DNA from: Loki-b32 sp964493385 | GTDB lineage: Archaea > Asgardarchaeota > Lokiarchaeia > Sigyniarchaeales > SOKP01 | Reading direction: 5' to 3' | DNA length: 64,000 nt | Assembly (NCBI GenBank): GCA_964493385.1 | Contig: CAZBNW010000003.1 | Span: forward strand, 9,838 to 73,837 | Shown: piece after piece, positions 26,274-36,033 of the stretch | Numbering within the stretch: the stretch's first letter is position 1 | How the letters are laid out: each line of letters begins with the position of its first letter | Position numbers and translations under genes: made by a program | Notes under the pieces: model-generated | Told to the model about the DNA's origin: nothing | Seen by the model: the letters and a program-made list of their open reading frames with translations, nothing else | Databases searched by the model: none

Positions 26274-26413
26274 ATTAATTCATATTTATTCCTTTTCCAA
26301 TAATACTACTTAATTATATGAAGAGATTCATTAAAAGTTTAGATGTTCTCTTTTTAAATTTGGGTAGAAAATGGGATTCTTAAAATTGCAATCTTAGCGA
26401 CTCGATATAAAAG

Positions 26414-26423
26414 TTTATATATA
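26414..26423 (+). promoter_or_regulatory. TATA-like box upstream of penicillin acylase gene
   Basis: TTTATATATA about 70 bases before the ATG at 26493 would give a leader of roughly 45 bases. It lies in the 219-base divergent gap shared with the aminotransferase gene. Confidence 0.4.
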
Positions 26424-26492
26424 ATTATGTTGAAGAGAATAATTGCACGAAATTTTTAAAAAAATAAATCCAAAAAAAAAAGGTTTAAACAC

Positions 26493-28943
26493 ATGAGAAA
26501 AAGAATATATATCTGTCTTTTATCTGTCATGTTCTTATTTAGTTTTTTACCTATGCTTCCTGCTTTAGCAGGTAACAGTAATGAAATCCTAATTGTACGA
26601 GATAACTATGGTGTTCCTCATATATTCGCTAATACAAAAGAGGGATTAGCCTTTGGTGCAGGATATGCAATGGCTCAGGATAGACTTTGGCAAGCAGATC
26701 TATTCCGAAGAGATGCTTTCGGAAGTTTAGCTGAATTTGGATTCGCATCAATAAATGATGATTATAGAACCAGAACTTTAGGTTATAGTAAGGAAGAATT
26801 GTTTGAAGTTTTTGAAGAATGGGTTCCATCTAAGCCAGAAGCAAAATTAAAAGAAATGATGCTAGCATATGTAGATGGGATTAATCAGTACATTTATGAG
26901 GCCCATATGAATCCAGCTCTTATACCAATTGAATATTTATTACTTGACCTTCTTCCAATCGAGCCCTTCACAATAGCAGATTGTGCGTCTATTATCGTAA
27001 TGATGGCTTGGAGATTTGGTGGAACAGGTGGCGGTGAACTCGGTCATGCTGCTCGCTTCCAAGCTTTAAATGCAACATATGATGAAGATACAGCTTGGGC
27101 AATCTTTAATGATCTATACCCTCAAGTAGATCCTGGAGCACCAACTACAATACCAAGTCAGGGAAGCCATTATCCTCAGGGTCCAATCCAAAGTAGTATC
27201 CCTACTCTTCCTGATAATATTAATGAGATCTATGAACAAGTTATAGGAGCCACCAAAGCACAAGAACAGTTGTCTGAATCTTTAGGATTGCCAACTAAAT
27301 TTGGTAGCAATGCATGGATGGTACGACCAAAAAAATCTAAAACAGGAAATGCTATGCAAGTAGGAGGGCCTCAAATGGGGCATACTATTCCACAAATTGT
27401 TCACGAGTTAGGGTTACATGGTGCTGGAATTAATGCAGTTGGAATGGCGATGCCATTCGCACCAGTTATCATAATTGGAGCCAGTGATTTTGGAGCATGG
27501 ACCTCTACAACTGGTTCTTCAGATCTTATTGATACTTACATTGAAGTTTTAAACCCAGAAAATCACACCCAGTACTGGTACAACGGCGAATGGGTCAATA
27601 TGGAGAAAAGAACAGAAATAATTTATGGTTATAAGAAATTATGGAATGAAACAAGAGATATTTATCGCACGGTTCATGGTCCTATCAGAGCTTGGGATCT
27701 TGATAATAATTTATGCTACTCCATGAAGGTAGATTACTACAAAGATGAATTGGCTGCTGAGGAAGGGTGGATGTTATTCCAACAAGCGAGAAGTATCTCC
27801 GATTTTGAAGATGCAACTAGAGTTGTTACTGCTGGTCACAACTTCTATTGGGTAGATAGGCGCGGTAATATTGGCTTCTGGCACTGTGGAGCTTTCCCAA
27901 AAAAACCAATTACTGGTAAAGATGGGAGAATAATTGATGATAGATTCCCATTATGGGGCACTGGAGAAGAAGAGTGGGTAGGTGTCACTGGATTTGATGA
28001 GATCCCAAAATGTATCAATCCTGCGCAAGGATATCTTGCTAACTGGAACAATAAGCCAATAGCAGATTGGCCTTATAGAGAAGCTGATTGGGGTGAAGTT
28101 CATGGAGTTCAATGGATACAAGAACAATTAGCAACTGGTGGTAAAATTTCATTTGAAGATATGAATAGTATCAATCGTGATACTGGCTATGCCCATTATG
28201 GGGGAATGCATTTCCTCGACTTTTTAATAAACGCTGCTAAGAATGACCCATCTATTCCACTTGAAGTTATTGAAGCTCTTGAATCGTGGAATTGGCATTA
28301 TAACGATGTAATAGATCCAATATATCCTAATCCTGGTGCTACATACGATGATCCTGGCCTCACAATCTTCGATAAGTGGTTCTCAATGGTCAATAATGAA
28401 GTGTTTGATAATGACCTTCCACCAGGAGTAGGTGGAAGCCCAAGCACATTACTTCACGTCTTCGATGGAGAAAACTCAAAATTACCATTAAGTTATGATT
28501 ATCTTAACGGAGAAGATCGAGATACCTTGATAGTCAGAGTATTAAAAGAAGCTTTAGATGAATTAGAAATAGAATATGGATCTAATGATGTAACTACATG
28601 GCTTACTGAAGTGAGTACCACAAGATTTAGTCCTCAAGGATTTCTATCTAATCCTCTATTTGGGCAACCAGAGTTAAGAATGCATTCTATGAACCGAGGT
28701 ACTTATAACCATATTGTAGAGATGCCAAAATGGAAGTGGAAGAATTTTTTCAGACAAGAACCAACCCATGGAGTAAACGTGATTCCACCAGGACAGAGTG
28801 GATTTTTCAGTATAGTAACTGGACCAAGTCCTCATGCATATGATCAATTGGCTCTTTATGAAACTTGGACATATAAACCCATGCTTTTCCGTTACCAACC
28901 TATAGCGGACGTTGCTGAATCTTTTACGACTTTAATTTATTAA
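26493..28943 (+). CDS. Secreted penicillin acylase-family Ntn hydrolase
   Basis: This 816-residue penicillin amidase family precursor begins with a clear signal peptide (MRKRIYICLLSVMFLFSF, small-residue site after PALAG), so it is exported. IVRDNYGVPHIFA begins the A chain with AQDRLWQADLFRR following. The predicted nucleophile is S272 in FGSNAW, freed by self-cleavage after G271, with the QVGGPQMG oxyanion segment of the B chain. It hydrolyses amide bonds of acylated amines or amino acids; acyl-homoserine lactone acylases also belong here. Natural substrate unknown. It suits an organism scavenging amide-linked nutrients, or quenching signals. Confidence 0.9.
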   Translation: MRKRIYICLLSVMFLFSFLPMLPALAGNSNEILIVRDNYGVPHIFANTKEGLAFGAGYAMAQDRLWQADLFRRDAFGSLAEFGFASINDDYRTRTLGYSKEELFEVFEEWVPSKPEAKLKEMMLAYVDGINQYIYEAHMNPALIPIEYLLLDLLPIEPFTIADCASIIVMMAWRFGGTGGGELGHAARFQALNATYDEDTAWAIFNDLYPQVDPGAPTTIPSQGSHYPQGPIQSSIPTLPDNINEIYEQVIGATKAQEQLSESLGLPTKFGSNAWMVRPKKSKTGNAMQVGGPQMGHTIPQIVHELGLHGAGINAVGMAMPFAPVIIIGASDFGAWTSTTGSSDLIDTYIEVLNPENHTQYWYNGEWVNMEKRTEIIYGYKKLWNETRDIYRTVHGPIRAWDLDNNLCYSMKVDYYKDELAAEEGWMLFQQARSISDFEDATRVVTAGHNFYWVDRRGNIGFWHCGAFPKKPITGKDGRIIDDRFPLWGTGEEEWVGVTGFDEIPKCINPAQGYLANWNNKPIADWPYREADWGEVHGVQWIQEQLATGGKISFEDMNSINRDTGYAHYGGMHFLDFLINAAKNDPSIPLEVIEALESWNWHYNDVIDPIYPNPGATYDDPGLTIFDKWFSMVNNEVFDNDLPPGVGGSPSTLLHVFDGENSKLPLSYDYLNGEDRDTLIVRVLKEALDELEIEYGSNDVTTWLTEVSTTRFSPQGFLSNPLFGQPELRMHSMNRGTYNHIVEMPKWKWKNFFRQEPTHGVNVIPPGQSGFFSIVTGPSPHAYDQLALYETWTYKPMLFRYQPIADVAESFTTLIY

Positions 28944-28979
28944 TGCTTAAATTAAAAATCAAATTAAAAAATTAATATA

Positions 28980-28995
28980 ACTATTTTTTTATTTA
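28980..28995 (+). terminator. T-rich terminator candidate after penicillin acylase gene
   Basis: A run of seven T follows the stop in the convergent gap, an oligo-T signal of the archaeal type. No hairpin is needed or seen. Confidence 0.35.
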
Positions 28996-29050
28996 TACTA
29001 AAAAATTGAAGTTTATTAAATCTAAATTAATACTACTTTTTATCAACCTT

Positions 29051-29836
29051 TCAGGTTTTTCTTCTTACTAATTCTTTAATAGCAAAAGTAGCTACTAATT
29101 CAGCATATGTACCGGGGCCAAATCCAGCATCATATCCTAGTTCTTTAGCGAGTTCATTATTAATTCTTGGTCCTCCACATATCAAAACGATTTTCTCTCT
29201 TAATCCCTCGGCTTCCAAAAGCTCAACTAATTGGGTTAAGTTTTTTACATGAACATTTTTCTGTGTGACTGTTTGTGAGACAAGCAAAACATCAGCTTTA
29301 AGTTCTATAGCTCTTTTAACAAATATTTCATTTGAAACTTGACTGCCTAAGTTAAAAGCTTCTATCATTTCATATTGTTCTAAACCATAATGACCAGCAA
29401 AACCTTTCATGTTGATAATTGCATCGATCCCCACTGTATGAGCGTCTGTTCCTGTAGATGCCCCCAGTATAACTAATTTACGTCCAATCTTTTCTTTAAT
29501 ATAGTTATTAATGTCTTCTTTAGACATAACATCTATATCTACAGCTTCTACTTGAATTTTAGTGTAATCGATTGTATGAATTAACTTTCCATAAACTACA
29601 AAATAAGTGAATCCTTTGTCTAATGCAGTATGATATACTACTTCTGGATCTTTTAACCCCATTTTTTCTGCTAGTTCTTTAGCTGCTTCAATTGCTTTTT
29701 TATCATGTTCTACAGGAAGAGTAAAACTTATTTGTACCTTACCATCATTCATTGTATCTCCGTAAGGTTTAATTCTTGTTAAATCAAGAGTTTTATTAAA
29801 ATCTTCCTTTTTCGTTGAATATAATCCCCCTCTCAT
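29051..29836 (-). CDS. kamE: Lysine 5,6-aminomutase, beta subunit (B12-binding)
   Basis: This 261-residue protein has GASTGTDAHTVGIDAIINMKGF: D-x-H-x2-G is the cobalamin-binding signature, with the His as cobalt ligand, and the nearby Lys region (NMKGF) matches the PLP-binding lysine of KamE. LICGGPRI and GFGPGT complete the B12 fold. With KamD it moves the 6-amino group of beta-lysine to C5, giving 3,5-diaminohexanoate. It is the last gene of the lysine operon, one base after kamD. Confidence 0.92.
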   Translation of the reverse strand: MRGGLYSTKKEDFNKTLDLTRIKPYGDTMNDGKVQISFTLPVEHDKKAIEAAKELAEKMGLKDPEVVYHTALDKGFTYFVVYGKLIHTIDYTKIQVEAVDIDVMSKEDINNYIKEKIGRKLVILGASTGTDAHTVGIDAIINMKGFAGHYGLEQYEMIEAFNLGSQVSNEIFVKRAIELKADVLLVSQTVTQKNVHVKNLTQLVELLEAEGLREKIVLICGGPRINNELAKELGYDAGFGPGTYAELVATFAIKELVRRKT

Positions 29837-29837
29837 T

Positions 29838-31436
29838 TTAATATCCTCCTTTTGTTAATTCCTTAATCATAAGTTCTATAAAGGGATTAAAATAGTCTTT
29901 TTCTTTCTTAAACACACCATCTAATCCTTTACCTCCTTCTATTGGCCTTTTGATGTTAGCAAAAATTCCTTTTTCAATTGTTTTAAATAATCCTTCTTTT
30001 TCGATTTCTTTTAATAAATCATAAGCGTTATTAAGAACCTTATCAACTCGTCTTTCCATCAAACCCCCTTTTTTGAATACTATTTCTTCACTAATAGACT
30101 TCATATTGTTGAATATATAGCGTACATTTTCAATAGATAAAGCTCTATCTGACATGAAAGGAGTATGAATAGCTTCTGTTAACATACCGAGGAGATGAAT
30201 CCTTTGATTTGTCATCACTGTTATCATATTAAATAAAGCATCTTGAATATGTCCTTTAAATATGTTTCCAGTCATATATCTCGTAGGAGGCATATATTTT
30301 AAAGGAGCTTTTGGAAATATCTCTCGTGTCATTTGAGCTTGAGCAAGTTCATATAAAAATCCATTTTCTAATTCAGGATTCATCTCAAATGCGTGACCTA
30401 AACCCATTTGTTCTTCCTTTAATCCTGCAAGTAATGCAAATTGCTCATTAATAAACTCAGAAGCAAGAACAGTATGTGCAGCTTCATAGGCATCGGCTGT
30501 GGTTAAATAGTTATCTTCTCCTGTGTTGATTATCACTCCAGCATAAGCATTTATCATTCTTGAAAAATATTGATCGATAATTGTTCTTTTTATATTAATA
30601 TCCCGGAATAAAATACCATAGAGAGCATCATTAAGCATAACATCAAGTCTTTCAAAAGCTCCCATGGCAGCAATTTCAGGCATGCATAAGCCAGAACAAT
30701 AATTTGTTAATCTAATATATCGTCCTAATTCTTCTCCAACCTCATCTAATGCTTTTCTCATAAGTCTGAAATTTTCTTGAGTTGCATACGTTCCACCAAA
30801 TCCTTCTGTTGTTGCACCATATGGAACATAATCAAGCAGGCTTTGTACTGTAGATCTTATAACTGCAATTATATCAGCACCTTGTCTTGCTGCAGCTTGC
30901 GCTTGGATGATATCCTCATAAATATTTCCTGTAGCAACAATGACATAAATTAAAGGTCCTTCCTTATCGCCATATTTTTTAAGTAATTCATCTCTTTTTT
31001 TCTTATTTTGAGAGATTTTTACTAAGGTCTCCTGAGCAATGATATTTAAAGTTGCTTTAATTTCAGAAAGATCTTTTAGTGGCAATTGTGTTAAATCTAA
31101 TTCATTTTTAGCTATTTTTTCTGCTATTTCTTGGGGTGAAAGATTTGTATATAATATAGCATTACCGATATAAATAGCAGCACCGACTCCAAGACCGTTT
31201 CCCTTGTTTATATTATCTATGACGATATTAGGGAGAGGAACTTCAAACTCATCCACTCCATCTATACTAAATAATCTACAAACTGTTCTTTCTATTGTTG
31301 TAGTAGTATGTTGATCTATAAATTCTTGGGTCCTTAGTGCTATATTTTTGGCTGCTTTTCTTGCGTTTTCTACAATTTTAAAATCCAAATTTAATTTGCT
31401 CTCTGGCAATTTTCCCAGTTCTTTCATATTTTTCAC
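29838..31436 (-). CDS. kamD: Lysine 5,6-aminomutase, alpha subunit
   Basis: This 532-residue TIM-barrel subunit matches KamD in length and content: RTQEFIDQHTTTTIERTVCRLFSIDG near the N-terminus, YVPYGATTEGFGGTYATQENF, and YCSGLCMPEIAAMGAFERLD. These surround the PLP and adenosylcobalamin active site supplied jointly with KamE. The operon position between kamB and kamE, with a one-base gap to kamE, supports a D2E2 enzyme. Confidence 0.93.
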   Translation of the reverse strand: MKNMKELGKLPESKLNLDFKIVENARKAAKNIALRTQEFIDQHTTTTIERTVCRLFSIDGVDEFEVPLPNIVIDNINKGNGLGVGAAIYIGNAILYTNLSPQEIAEKIAKNELDLTQLPLKDLSEIKATLNIIAQETLVKISQNKKKRDELLKKYGDKEGPLIYVIVATGNIYEDIIQAQAAARQGADIIAVIRSTVQSLLDYVPYGATTEGFGGTYATQENFRLMRKALDEVGEELGRYIRLTNYCSGLCMPEIAAMGAFERLDVMLNDALYGILFRDINIKRTIIDQYFSRMINAYAGVIINTGEDNYLTTADAYEAAHTVLASEFINEQFALLAGLKEEQMGLGHAFEMNPELENGFLYELAQAQMTREIFPKAPLKYMPPTRYMTGNIFKGHIQDALFNMITVMTNQRIHLLGMLTEAIHTPFMSDRALSIENVRYIFNNMKSISEEIVFKKGGLMERRVDKVLNNAYDLLKEIEKEGLFKTIEKGIFANIKRPIEGGKGLDGVFKKEKDYFNPFIELMIKELTKGGY

Positions 31437-31478
31437 ATTTACGAAATTTAATATAACTTTGTAACAATTTTATCCAAA

Positions 31479-32510
31479 TTAGTTATTAACTCCTAAATCA
31501 TAAACAGGAACATCAAGATTTTCTTTTAATATATTTAAAAATTTATTTTTATCAAACTGATATCCATACGGCGAAGTTGGATTTATAGTAACAGCAATTA
31601 TATTTATAGAATTTAAAACCTTTAAAAAGCCACCTTTTCTTTGGAATTTCTGCTTTACTTTTTTGCTCAAAAATAGTTTTGTAGCATCTTCCACTAAAAA
31701 AGTAACTCCTTTATACTTCTCTGTAGATTTCATTAAATCTTCTAATAATTTATCAGTAACAGCACCCTTTATTACAACATATTTTGAATTATTGTCTAAG
31801 TTATCAATAATTTCCTTAGTCGCATCTAATGGAGTTAATACATCTAACAATTTTATAGAATTATTATCATTAATTATTCCTATTTTTGATTTTTTCAAAA
31901 TACTATTAGCAATTTCTACTATTTCTTGGTCATTTTCACTTTCTAAATTTAATAATTCAAGAGTATGAACTGTTAAATTAATCACATTTTGCATATTTTC
32001 AGACACAGAAGCTCCTGTCGAAAGAATTGTAGCATCAGATATTATAGGAGTTGCATATGATCTCCTATCAAATGCACCATCAATTAGTATTAAATCACAT
32101 CCTAAATTTTTTAATTCTAAACATATTTTGTGTAAATATTTATTTATTGATGGTCCTGCTAATTCTATAATTCCCTCGTTTAATGCCTTTAATATCAAAA
32201 TTTCGCCTAATGGAGTGTTAAATTCTGTAGTTTTTAATATTTCCATTTTAACTTCACTCTCTTCAAAACTCTGTCTAGCTGTTGCAACAATAGTACCCTT
32301 TTTGATAAATATGCGGGGTTTTGGTAAACGTGTAATTACATCATACTTTTCTCCATCTCTGCCTATAGATGTTAGACCAAGTTTATAATCTTTTAGATTT
32401 TTTATTATATAGTTTAACGTAGTAGTTTTACTAACGTTTTTTGCGAGGCCTATTATTGAGATTATTTGATATTTATCAATTCTACTCAAGAAATAAGTCA
32501 TAAAATCCAT
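31479..32510 (-). CDS. kamB: KamB-like, putative lysine 5,6-aminomutase reactivase subunit
   Basis: This 343-residue protein begins with a P-loop-like SIIGLAKNVSKTTTLNYI and includes LILIDGAFDRRSYATPIISDATILSTGAS. This corresponds to the conserved protein encoded with kamD/kamE in lysine-fermenting clusters, annotated as a reactivase subunit KamB. Reactivases exchange damaged cobalamin in B12 enzymes. The usual partner, MutS-like ATPase KamC, is not in the window. Operon position is good support; the biochemical role is less well established. Confidence 0.7.
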   Translation of the reverse strand: MDFMTYFLSRIDKYQIISIIGLAKNVSKTTTLNYIIKNLKDYKLGLTSIGRDGEKYDVITRLPKPRIFIKKGTIVATARQSFEESEVKMEILKTTEFNTPLGEILILKALNEGIIELAGPSINKYLHKICLELKNLGCDLILIDGAFDRRSYATPIISDATILSTGASVSENMQNVINLTVHTLELLNLESENDQEIVEIANSILKKSKIGIINDNNSIKLLDVLTPLDATKEIIDNLDNNSKYVVIKGAVTDKLLEDLMKSTEKYKGVTFLVEDATKLFLSKKVKQKFQRKGGFLKVLNSINIIAVTINPTSPYGYQFDKNKFLNILKENLDVPVYDLGVNN

Positions 32511-32579
32511 TTTATCGCCAAAAACTAATGGAGTTTCCGTTAATAACAGAAATAAATCTTAATTATTTAAACTTTAGAA

Positions 32580-33818
32580 TTATTTAGTGAGTTTTCTTCT
32601 TCTTAACTTTCTTATAAGATCTTCTGGTTCGATCGTCATTTTTTGACCACTCAATAAAGCACTAACTCCAATTTGTTTTTCACAATCTTCACAGTGACAA
32701 ATTGGTATATAATCATCTGGTTCCTCATAAGTTGTTATAACACCCTCAAAATTCCTTAATACCACACGCCTATTTCCTTGAGAAATTGTATAATCTGGCA
32801 TAACTGGAATTTTTCCGCCCCCTCCAGGAGCATCTACTACAAATGTAGGCACACATAGTCCAGATGTATGACCTCTTAGCCCTTCAATAATCTCAATGCC
32901 TTGAGCAACACTCGTTCTAAAATGAGCAAGTCCAACAGAAAGATCACATTGGTAAATATAATATGGTCTTACCCGTATTCTTACTAATTCTTGCACTAAT
33001 TTTTTCATTATATGAATACAATCATTTACTCCTCTCAACAAAACAGATTGATTTCCAAGAGGTATCCCAGCATCAGCTAGCATTTCACATGCTTTTGTAG
33101 AATCTTCTGTAATTTCATTGGCATGATTATAATGGGTATTAAACCAAATAGGTTGGTATTTTTGTAGCATTTTGCATAACTCAGGAGTAATTCGTTGAGG
33201 AACTGTGACTGGAGTTCTAGAACCTATACGTATTATCTCTACATGAGGAATTGCTTTTAATCTTTTTAGAATCTCTTCTAATTTTTTATCAGATATTAAT
33301 AATGCATCTCCACCGGATAAAAGTACATCTCTAATTGCAGGTGTTTTTTCAATATATTCAATACAAGCGTCTATTTGTTCTTGTGGAGGAGCCATATCAT
33401 GATGACCCGCAAATCTTCTCCTTGTGCAATGTCTACAATACATTGAACAATTTTCGGTAACTAAAAATAATACTCTATCTGGATAACGATGAGTTAATCC
33501 TTCAACAGGAGAATCGACATCCTCACTAAGGGGATCTTCGAGGTCACTACTATATCGTTGCAATTCATGAATGGTTGGAATTGCTTGTTTTCTTATAGGA
33601 TCATAAGGATCATCAGGATCGATTAATGATAAATAATATGGTGTAATTGCCATCCTGTACTCTTGTAATATGCGGGGATCATCTTCATCTTTAGTCAATT
33701 TGATAGATTTTTTAAGTTCTTCTAAACTTGTTATTCTATTTTTAACTTGCCAATGCCAATCGTTCCAATCCTTATCACTTACATGTGAAAATAATTCTTT
33801 TCGTCTGTTAACTTTCAT
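32580..33818 (-). CDS. kamA: Lysine 2,3-aminomutase, radical SAM
   Basis: This 412-residue enzyme has the radical SAM cluster motif CSMYCRHC (C-x3-C-x2-C) followed by TRRRFAG, DVLLSGGDALL for SAM binding, and the PLP lysine region VDAPGGGGKIP, all standard for KamA/AblA. The C-terminus has ICHCEDC, a likely zinc site. It converts L-lysine to beta-lysine, the first step of the fermentation. AblA, making the osmolyte N-acetyl-beta-lysine, is the alternative role, but the ablB acetyltransferase is absent and the kam/kdd/kce context favours fermentation. Confidence 0.94.
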   Translation of the reverse strand: MKVNRRKELFSHVSDKDWNDWHWQVKNRITSLEELKKSIKLTKDEDDPRILQEYRMAITPYYLSLIDPDDPYDPIRKQAIPTIHELQRYSSDLEDPLSEDVDSPVEGLTHRYPDRVLFLVTENCSMYCRHCTRRRFAGHHDMAPPQEQIDACIEYIEKTPAIRDVLLSGGDALLISDKKLEEILKRLKAIPHVEIIRIGSRTPVTVPQRITPELCKMLQKYQPIWFNTHYNHANEITEDSTKACEMLADAGIPLGNQSVLLRGVNDCIHIMKKLVQELVRIRVRPYYIYQCDLSVGLAHFRTSVAQGIEIIEGLRGHTSGLCVPTFVVDAPGGGGKIPVMPDYTISQGNRRVVLRNFEGVITTYEEPDDYIPICHCEDCEKQIGVSALLSGQKMTIEPEDLIRKLRRRKLTK

Positions 33819-33857
33819 ATTTTCTTTCTCTTAAATTTTTTCTAACTCAACAATTAA

Positions 33858-34895
33858 TTAAACGTATTTTTCTTCAAATATTTTTCGTAATGTATCTGAT
33901 TCTCGTACCAAGTCTAAAGCGATTTGCGCATGATTTTTTGCATATCCACACCCAATCAACATTTTAACATCTTTACCAATTCCTTCTGCTCCTAATGCAG
34001 CTTTTGTAAAACTCGTTGCCATGGAAAAGAAATATACTATTCCTTCATCTTTTACTGGGAGGATACAAGACATCTCCGTGTTGGGAATACTTAGACAATT
34101 TATTGAGACATCTACTTCTTTTCCATTATTTACTTCAAGAACTTTATTTAAAACATCAATAGGATTTAACACATCGGCAATTATTATTTCATCACAAAAA
34201 TCGCTTTTTTTAAGAAAAACTGCCCTCTTTTCATTTCTTGCTTGGCCAATGACTCTTCCTTTCTTTCCAACCATCTTTTTAGCCATTAAAGAACACATCA
34301 ATCCTGATTTTCCTGTAGCTCCTAAAATTAATACTGTATTTCCAGGTTTTACTAAGTTTTTTACTTGAGCTGGAGCCCCTGCTACATCAAGAATAGCTAA
34401 TGCTAAGGTATCCTCCATATCTTCAGGAAGCTTAGCATATATTCCACTTTCAAAAAGAATTGCTTTTCCCTCAATTTTAACCCTATCAATATCAGGTTGA
34501 ATATTTAGAATTTTATCTATCCTAAGTGGTGTTAAGGAAAGTGAAACAAGTGTAGCAATTTTATCACCAATGTTTAAGTCAATTTTGCCTTTTAAAGCAT
34601 CACCAATATTTTCAATGTTCCCTATTAGCATTCCACCAGAGCCAGTCACTGGATTCTGCATTTTACCCCTATTATTTACAATTTCTATTATCTTTTGTTT
34701 AACTTTTTCCATATCGTTATGCTCTTCTTCTCTGAGCTGATTAAAACTAGCAGAATCAATATTTAAGTAATCAACATCTATTAAAATTTCATTATCAAAA
34801 ATATCCATATTATTTGAAATTGTTATTGCAGGTTGGGGTAAAGCTCCTTTTGGTTCAATTACTCTATGAGTTCCATATTTATTTCCTTTTTTCAT
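33858..34895 (-). CDS. kdd: L-erythro-3,5-diaminohexanoate dehydrogenase
   Basis: This 345-residue protein starts GTHRVIEPKGALPQPA, the hallmark N-terminus of Kdd, and has a Rossmann NAD motif VLILGATGKSGLMCSL. It oxidatively deaminates 3,5-diaminohexanoate to 3-keto-5-aminohexanoate, making NADH. It lies 8 bases after kce and 39 before kamA. Confidence 0.93.
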   Translation of the reverse strand: MKKGNKYGTHRVIEPKGALPQPAITISNNMDIFDNEILIDVDYLNIDSASFNQLREEEHNDMEKVKQKIIEIVNNRGKMQNPVTGSGGMLIGNIENIGDALKGKIDLNIGDKIATLVSLSLTPLRIDKILNIQPDIDRVKIEGKAILFESGIYAKLPEDMEDTLALAILDVAGAPAQVKNLVKPGNTVLILGATGKSGLMCSLMAKKMVGKKGRVIGQARNEKRAVFLKKSDFCDEIIIADVLNPIDVLNKVLEVNNGKEVDVSINCLSIPNTEMSCILPVKDEGIVYFFSMATSFTKAALGAEGIGKDVKMLIGCGYAKNHAQIALDLVRESDTLRKIFEEKYV

Positions 34896-34903
34896 ATCAC
34901 ATC

Positions 34904-35740
34904 TTAATCCATTATTATTAATCCTAATATTTTTCTTGCATCATTAGGTGTAGCAATATTTCTTCCTAATTCCTTTGATATTCTAACCACTTTTTCTACT
35001 AATTCTCCATTTGATTTTGCTAATATACCTTTAGACAAATAGATGTTATCTTCAAATCCAACTCTCGCATGACCGCCCATTATTATAGATAACGTAACCA
35101 TTGGAAATTCATGTCTTCCAATAGCACCAACACAAAATGTAGAATTTTCAGGAATACTATTTGTTAAAAAAATTAAATCCCTTACTGATGCATTTATGCC
35201 TCCTTTTACTCCTAACATGAAATTAAAATGCATTGGATCTTTTATATATCCTTTATTATGTAATCCTAATGCAGTATCAACCATTCCTTTGTCAAAGCAC
35301 TCCAACTCATATTTTATCCCAAGCTTATTCATTTCTTCAGCAAAATGGATTATTGTATTTTCTGTATTGACAAATATTTCATCTCCCCCGAAATTCATTG
35401 TTCCACAATCGAGTGTAGCCATTTTGGGGGGAGGTTCTAAATAGATAGGTTGAAGTCTTTCCTCATTAGTCATTCCAACTGCTCCCCCCGTAGAAGGCAT
35501 AATAATGACATCTGGGCATCGTTTTTTTATCTCTTCAATACATACTCTAAATCTTTCCTTATTTTGAGTAGGAGTTCCATTATCTTCTCTCACATGTAAA
35601 TGAATTATGCTAGCTCCAGCTTTATAAGCTAATTCCGCTTCTCTTCCTATTTCTTCTACAGTGTAAGGTATGCTTGGATTATTCTCCTTTGAAACTTCTG
35701 CTCCACATATAGCTGCTGTTATTATAAGTTTTTCCATCAA
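34904..35740 (-). CDS. kce: 3-keto-5-aminohexanoate cleavage enzyme (BKACE family)
   Basis: This 278-residue TIM-barrel BKACE protein begins KLIITAAICGAEVSKENNP, with SIIHLHVRED (zinc-binding His pair) and IMPSTGGAVGMTNEERL. It combines 3-keto-5-aminohexanoate with acetyl-CoA to give acetoacetate and 3-aminobutyryl-CoA. First gene of the lysine operon. The family includes other beta-keto acid cleavage enzymes, but the neighbours make Kce the clear choice. The double Met leaves the start uncertain by one codon. Confidence 0.93.
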   Translation of the reverse strand: MMEKLIITAAICGAEVSKENNPSIPYTVEEIGREAELAYKAGASIIHLHVREDNGTPTQNKERFRVCIEEIKKRCPDVIIMPSTGGAVGMTNEERLQPIYLEPPPKMATLDCGTMNFGGDEIFVNTENTIIHFAEEMNKLGIKYELECFDKGMVDTALGLHNKGYIKDPMHFNFMLGVKGGINASVRDLIFLTNSIPENSTFCVGAIGRHEFPMVTLSIIMGGHARVGFEDNIYLSKGILAKSNGELVEKVVRISKELGRNIATPNDARKILGLIIMD

Positions 35741-36033
35741 AAAATCCTCTTACAGTGTAAAAAGAATATGAATTATAATAAATAATAACTTACAGATATA
35801 AAACATTAGTATTATGCCTTAGTTTTAATAGAATTGTAATTCATTTTAATAATAAGTGATTTTCCAAAAAAAATCACTTTATGTACTAAAAAATTTAAGT
35901 TAAGTTAACAAAATTTTCTGAATCTTATTGTTTCTATTGAAATTGAGATCTAATCAAGAGTAAATTTCTTAAAGTTAATAATAATAAACATTAATTAAAG
36001 TTGTATTGAAATTACGTTAAAGTAGATGAATAA
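35741..36033. promoter_or_regulatory. Divergent kam/his intergenic region with 10-bp inverted repeat
   Basis: This 293-base AT-rich gap separates the leftward lysine operon from the rightward histidine operon and must hold both promoters. AAGTGATTTT at 35854-35863 is mirrored exactly by AAAATCACTT at 35870-35879 across a six-base loop. As both operons point away from it, it is more likely an operator than a terminator. No riboswitch or T-box-like structure was recognised. Confidence 0.5.

Noticed and set aside
32580..33818. AblA (osmolyte) role for the lysine 2,3-aminomutase
   Set aside because: No ablB acetyltransferase is adjacent and the gene is embedded in a kce-kdd-kam operon.
35854..35879. 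Inverted repeat as a transcription terminator
   Set aside because: Both flanking operons are transcribed away from it, so nothing ends there.
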